From the NCBI GenBank assembly GCA_013202615.1, contig JABMRL010000245.1, positions 1 through 7,966 of the forward strand: a stretch of DNA of 7,966 nucleotides, in the 5' to 3' direction. The notes beneath the pieces are model-generated. The model was not told the DNA's origin. It was given only the letters and a program-made list of their open reading frames with translations, and searched no databases. Origin of the DNA: Dehalococcoidia bacterium. GTDB lineage: Bacteria; Chloroflexota; Dehalococcoidia; Dehalococcoidales; RBG-16-60-22. Position numbers and translations under genes: made by a program. Below, piece after piece: positions 5,792 through 7,966 of the stretch; positions within the stretch are counted from its first letter, which is position 1, and each line of letters begins with the position of its first letter.

Positions 5792-6754
5792 ATGGCAATC
5801 CGAGAGACCGACGTCAAAGAAAAAGGCAAACAGCTGAATATCGAATCGGTCGAATGGAATGGCCTGACCTGGATAGACATTGAGAAGCCGACCGAGCGGG
5901 AGACGGAGTATCTGGCCAACAATTATCCATTCCATCCGCTTGACCTCGATGACTGTCTCAGCCGGATACAGCGACCTAAAATCGACGAATACCGGGATTA
6001 CCTGTTTCTGGTCCTGCACTTTCCGGTATTCAACAAAGAGGCCAGGATAACCGCACCCAGTCAGGTGTCCGTGTTTATCAGCGAAAATTACCTGATAACA
6101 CTGCATAAAGGCGACCTCAAGCCTCTGACCAAACTTTTCCGGGAATGTCAGCTTGAGGAGGAGGCACGGGAGGAGAACTTCAGCCAGGGTCCCGGATACG
6201 TACTCTACCGCATCATTGACCGGCTTATCGATTACTGTATCCCGATTTTGAATCGCATCAGCGCCAACATTGAAGAAGCCGAGGACAACATCTTCGCCAG
6301 CAAACGGATACCAAGCGCCATTGAGCATATTTCCATTCTGCGACGCGATGTCATCTCTTTCCGCCGTACCATCTGGCCGATGAGAGCGGTCATTGCCACA
6401 CTGGAACCAAAGATTCGGCGGTTCACCAAGATGGACATGGCCGTCTACTTCGGGGACACGGTTGACCACGTCGACCGGATATGGGACGGCCTGGACGAGT
6501 ACAAGGAAATCATCGAAGGCCTTAATGATACCCACGACTCGCTGGCTAGCAACCGCACCAACGAGGTCATGCGCATGCTGACCGTCATCGCCACCATTCT
6601 GCTGCCAATCACGGTGGTGGCGAGCATCTTTGGCATGAACATCCCGCTGGGGCCTTTTGGCAATTCCTCATATTCCGCGCTCTTTGTGTTTGTCATCTGC
6701 CTGGGCATCATCGGCGGCATGCTTTACTTCTTCCGCCATCACCGCTGGATCTGA
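5792..6754 (+). CDS. corA: CorA-family magnesium/divalent metal channel
   Basis: This is an inner-membrane homopentameric channel of the CorA group, carrying Mg2+ or another divalent ion such as Co2+ or Ni2+ inward. It has 320 residues: an N-terminal alpha/beta cytoplasmic domain (about 15-125), a long helical stalk (about 130-260), then two membrane helices near 262-282 and 294-314. The selectivity motif GMN is at 281-283 (IFGMNIP). The stalk segment YFGDTVDHVDRI (219-230) and NEVMRMLT (257-264) are strongly CorA-like, as is the basic C-terminal RHHRWI. The ATG at 5792 has Shine-Dalgarno AGGAGAGGG 7 nt upstream. Sequence alone does not tell Mg2+ from other metals. It sits upstream of, and nearly touches, the VUT-family gene. 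Confidence 0.93.
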   Translation: MAIRETDVKEKGKQLNIESVEWNGLTWIDIEKPTERETEYLANNYPFHPLDLDDCLSRIQRPKIDEYRDYLFLVLHFPVFNKEARITAPSQVSVFISENYLITLHKGDLKPLTKLFRECQLEEEAREENFSQGPGYVLYRIIDRLIDYCIPILNRISANIEEAEDNIFASKRIPSAIEHISILRRDVISFRRTIWPMRAVIATLEPKIRRFTKMDMAVYFGDTVDHVDRIWDGLDEYKEIIEGLNDTHDSLASNRTNEVMRMLTVIATILLPITVVASIFGMNIPLGPFGNSSYSALFVFVICLGIIGGMLYFFRHHRWI

Positions 6755-6755
6755 T

Positions 6756-7421
6756 ATGAGTGTCTCGCACCGACTGGTGATATTCATTGCGCTCTTTATC
6801 ACCTGTCTCATTACCGCCAACGTTATCGCCGTCAAGGTCATCAGCCTTGGCCCCTTCCTCCTGCCGGCGGCCATCTTCGTTTTCCCTCTGAGCTACATCT
6901 TCGGTGATATCCTCACCGAGGTCTACGGCTACCGACTGGCACGCCGGGTCATCTGGCTTGGTTTTCTCTGCAATCTCATCTTCGTCTTCTTTGTCTGGTT
7001 GGGACAGGTGCTTCCCGCCGCGCCCTTCTGGGAAGGGCAGGAAGCCTACCAGCACATTCTGGGCTATACGCCGAGGTTGCTGGCGGCATCGTTCCTCGGC
7101 TATCTGGTCGGTGAGTTCGTCAACTCCTTTATTCTGGCCAGGATGAAGATTATGACGCGGGGTCGCTGGCTGTGGAGTCGCACCATCGGCTCTACCATCG
7201 TGGGGCAGGGACTGGACACCTCTATCTTCATCACCGTGGCTTTCATCGGCACGCCTTCCTTCGTCCCCGTAATGATTCTTTACCACTGGCTGGCCAAGAC
7301 GCTCATTGAAGCCCTGGCCACCCCCCTCACCTATGTTATCGTCAACTCGTTGAAGAAGAGGGAGTCCATCGATACCTATGACCACGATACCAGGTTCAAC
7401 CCTTTCCTCATTGCCGACTAG
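6756..7421 (+). CDS. yhhQ: YhhQ/VUT-family transporter (probable queuosine precursor uptake)
   Basis: This is a small polytopic inner-membrane protein of the DUF165/VUT family. Its E. coli member YhhQ takes up the queuosine precursors preQ0 and preQ1. The 221 residues match that family. Hydrophobic spans lie around 8-28, 33-50, 65-87, 108-128, 145-166 and 169-198. Family signatures are FGDILTEVYGYR (49-60), GEFVNS (119-124) and RTIGSTIVGQGLD (142-154), with the usual FNPF near the C-terminus. The ATG at 6756 lies one base after the corA TGA and has no good Shine-Dalgarno, so coupling to corA is likely. The frame stays open upstream to 6657, but that extension overlaps corA and looks unlike the family. 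Substrate is inferred from the family. Confidence 0.88.
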   Translation: MSVSHRLVIFIALFITCLITANVIAVKVISLGPFLLPAAIFVFPLSYIFGDILTEVYGYRLARRVIWLGFLCNLIFVFFVWLGQVLPAAPFWEGQEAYQHILGYTPRLLAASFLGYLVGEFVNSFILARMKIMTRGRWLWSRTIGSTIVGQGLDTSIFITVAFIGTPSFVPVMILYHWLAKTLIEALATPLTYVIVNSLKKRESIDTYDHDTRFNPFLIAD

Positions 7422-7439
7422 ACTGGAGAGATAGAAAAG

Positions 7440-7966
7440 GTGAAGGTTCAGTTTCTCGGCGCGCATAACTGCGAAACAGCCACCACCAGGCTGGTCAGCA
7501 TACTGGTTGATGATATCCTGGCGCTTGACGCCGGCGGGCTCACCTCCAGCCTGCCGATTGAAGCCCAACTCAAACTCAAGGCGGTCCTGCTCACCCACTA
7601 CCACTATGACCATATCCGGGATGTCCCGGCACTGGGCATGAACGCGCTCTTCTACGAGACCAGTGTCCCGGTTTACTCCACGCAGGCGGTAAAGGATGCC
7701 CTGGCGTTACACTGGCTCAACGGCACCATTTATTCCAATTTCCTGGAAAAGCCACCGGAAAGCCCGAGAATCGAATTCACCGTTATCGAGCCGAACAAGG
7801 CAGTCACGATTGCCGGCTATGAAGTCCTGCCTGTTCCGGTAAACCATTCGGCGCCCGCCGTGGGCTATCAGGTCACTTCCCCCGACGGAAAAACTCTTTT
7901 CTACACCGGCGATACCGGCCCGGGACTGGCCGAGGCATGGCCAAGCGTATCACCGCAGCTTCTCAT
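7440..7966 (+). CDS. Metallo-beta-lactamase-fold hydrolase, partial (3' end outside window)
   Basis: The first 175 codons are visible and the frame stays open to the edge. The product begins MKVQFLGAHN and carries the metal-binding motif HYHYDH (53-58), a further His136 (VNHSAPAVGY) and Asp158 (YTGDTG), placed as in metallo-beta-lactamase-fold enzymes that bind two metals. The style resembles cyclic-nucleotide phosphodiesterase or RNase Z-like hydrolases, but the substrate cannot be told, and the last metal ligand would lie beyond the window. I chose GTG at 7440 because GGAGAG (7425-7430) is 9 nt upstream and the codon directly precedes the first beta strand. It follows the VUT gene by 18 nt and is probably co-transcribed. 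No signal peptide is seen, so it is likely cytoplasmic. Confidence 0.85.
   Translation, partial: MKVQFLGAHNCETATTRLVSILVDDILALDAGGLTSSLPIEAQLKLKAVLLTHYHYDHIRDVPALGMNALFYETSVPVYSTQAVKDALALHWLNGTIYSNFLEKPPESPRIEFTVIEPNKAVTIAGYEVLPVPVNHSAPAVGYQVTSPDGKTLFYTGDTGPGLAEAWPSVSPQLL

Noticed and set aside
4949..6535. 528-codon open frame on the minus strand opposite the SDR and corA genes
   Set aside because: It runs antisense across two clearly recognised genes, its translation resembles no family I know, and it is explained by codon bias of the genes on the other strand.
6708..7613. 301-codon open frame on the minus strand opposite yhhQ and the metallo-beta-lactamase gene
   Set aside because: It is a mirror frame of well-supported plus-strand genes. 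The product is highly charged and low in complexity, with no motif or good start.
1..7966. CRISPR arrays, insertion sequences, phage genes or toxin-antitoxin pairs
   Set aside because: I saw no regularly spaced repeats, transposase or integrase motifs, or terminal inverted repeats. The gene content is ordinary metabolic and transport.

Overview
The window looks like bacterial chromosome of moderate GC (roughly mid-50s by eye). The genes are tightly packed, sigma-70-type promoters are readable and Shine-Dalgarno sites are clear. It carries a tungstate uptake operon under a Moco/Tuco-type riboswitch and a short fatty acyl-CoA operon. That combination fits an anaerobic or microaerobic bacterium that uses tungsten/molybdenum-pterin enzymes and metabolises acyl-CoAs. 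Sediment Chloroflexota (Dehalococcoidia-like) is my guess, but nothing here proves the phylum.

Left half, minus strand (read right to left): an extended -10 promoter (about 3058-3087), a Moco/tungsten-cofactor riboswitch aptamer (about 2933-3031), about 130 nt of further leader, then tupA, tupB and tupC. These encode a lipoprotein tungstate-binding protein, its permease and its ATPase. No terminator is visible after tupC. The -35 box of the next promoter lies across the tupC stop codon and drives a CAU-anticodon tRNA that runs off the left edge.

Right half, plus strand: a second strong promoter stands back to back with the tup promoter, with about 21 bp between the two -35 boxes. It reads into an enoyl-CoA hydratase, a 3-hydroxyacyl-CoA dehydrogenase (hbd type) and a FabG/PhaB-like short-chain dehydrogenase. 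After a 63-nt gap with a Shine-Dalgarno-covering hairpin come a CorA-family metal channel, a YhhQ/VUT-family transporter probably coupled to it, and the first 175 codons of a metallo-beta-lactamase-fold hydrolase cut by the right edge.

The tup genes import tungstate, and the riboswitch would tie that import to cofactor status. The three acyl-CoA genes catalyse reversible hydration and dehydrogenation of the beta carbon. A functional link between the two halves is only suggested by the shared divergent promoter region. I found no evidence for a wholly new gene system. The riboswitch-controlled tup leader is the most interesting element.
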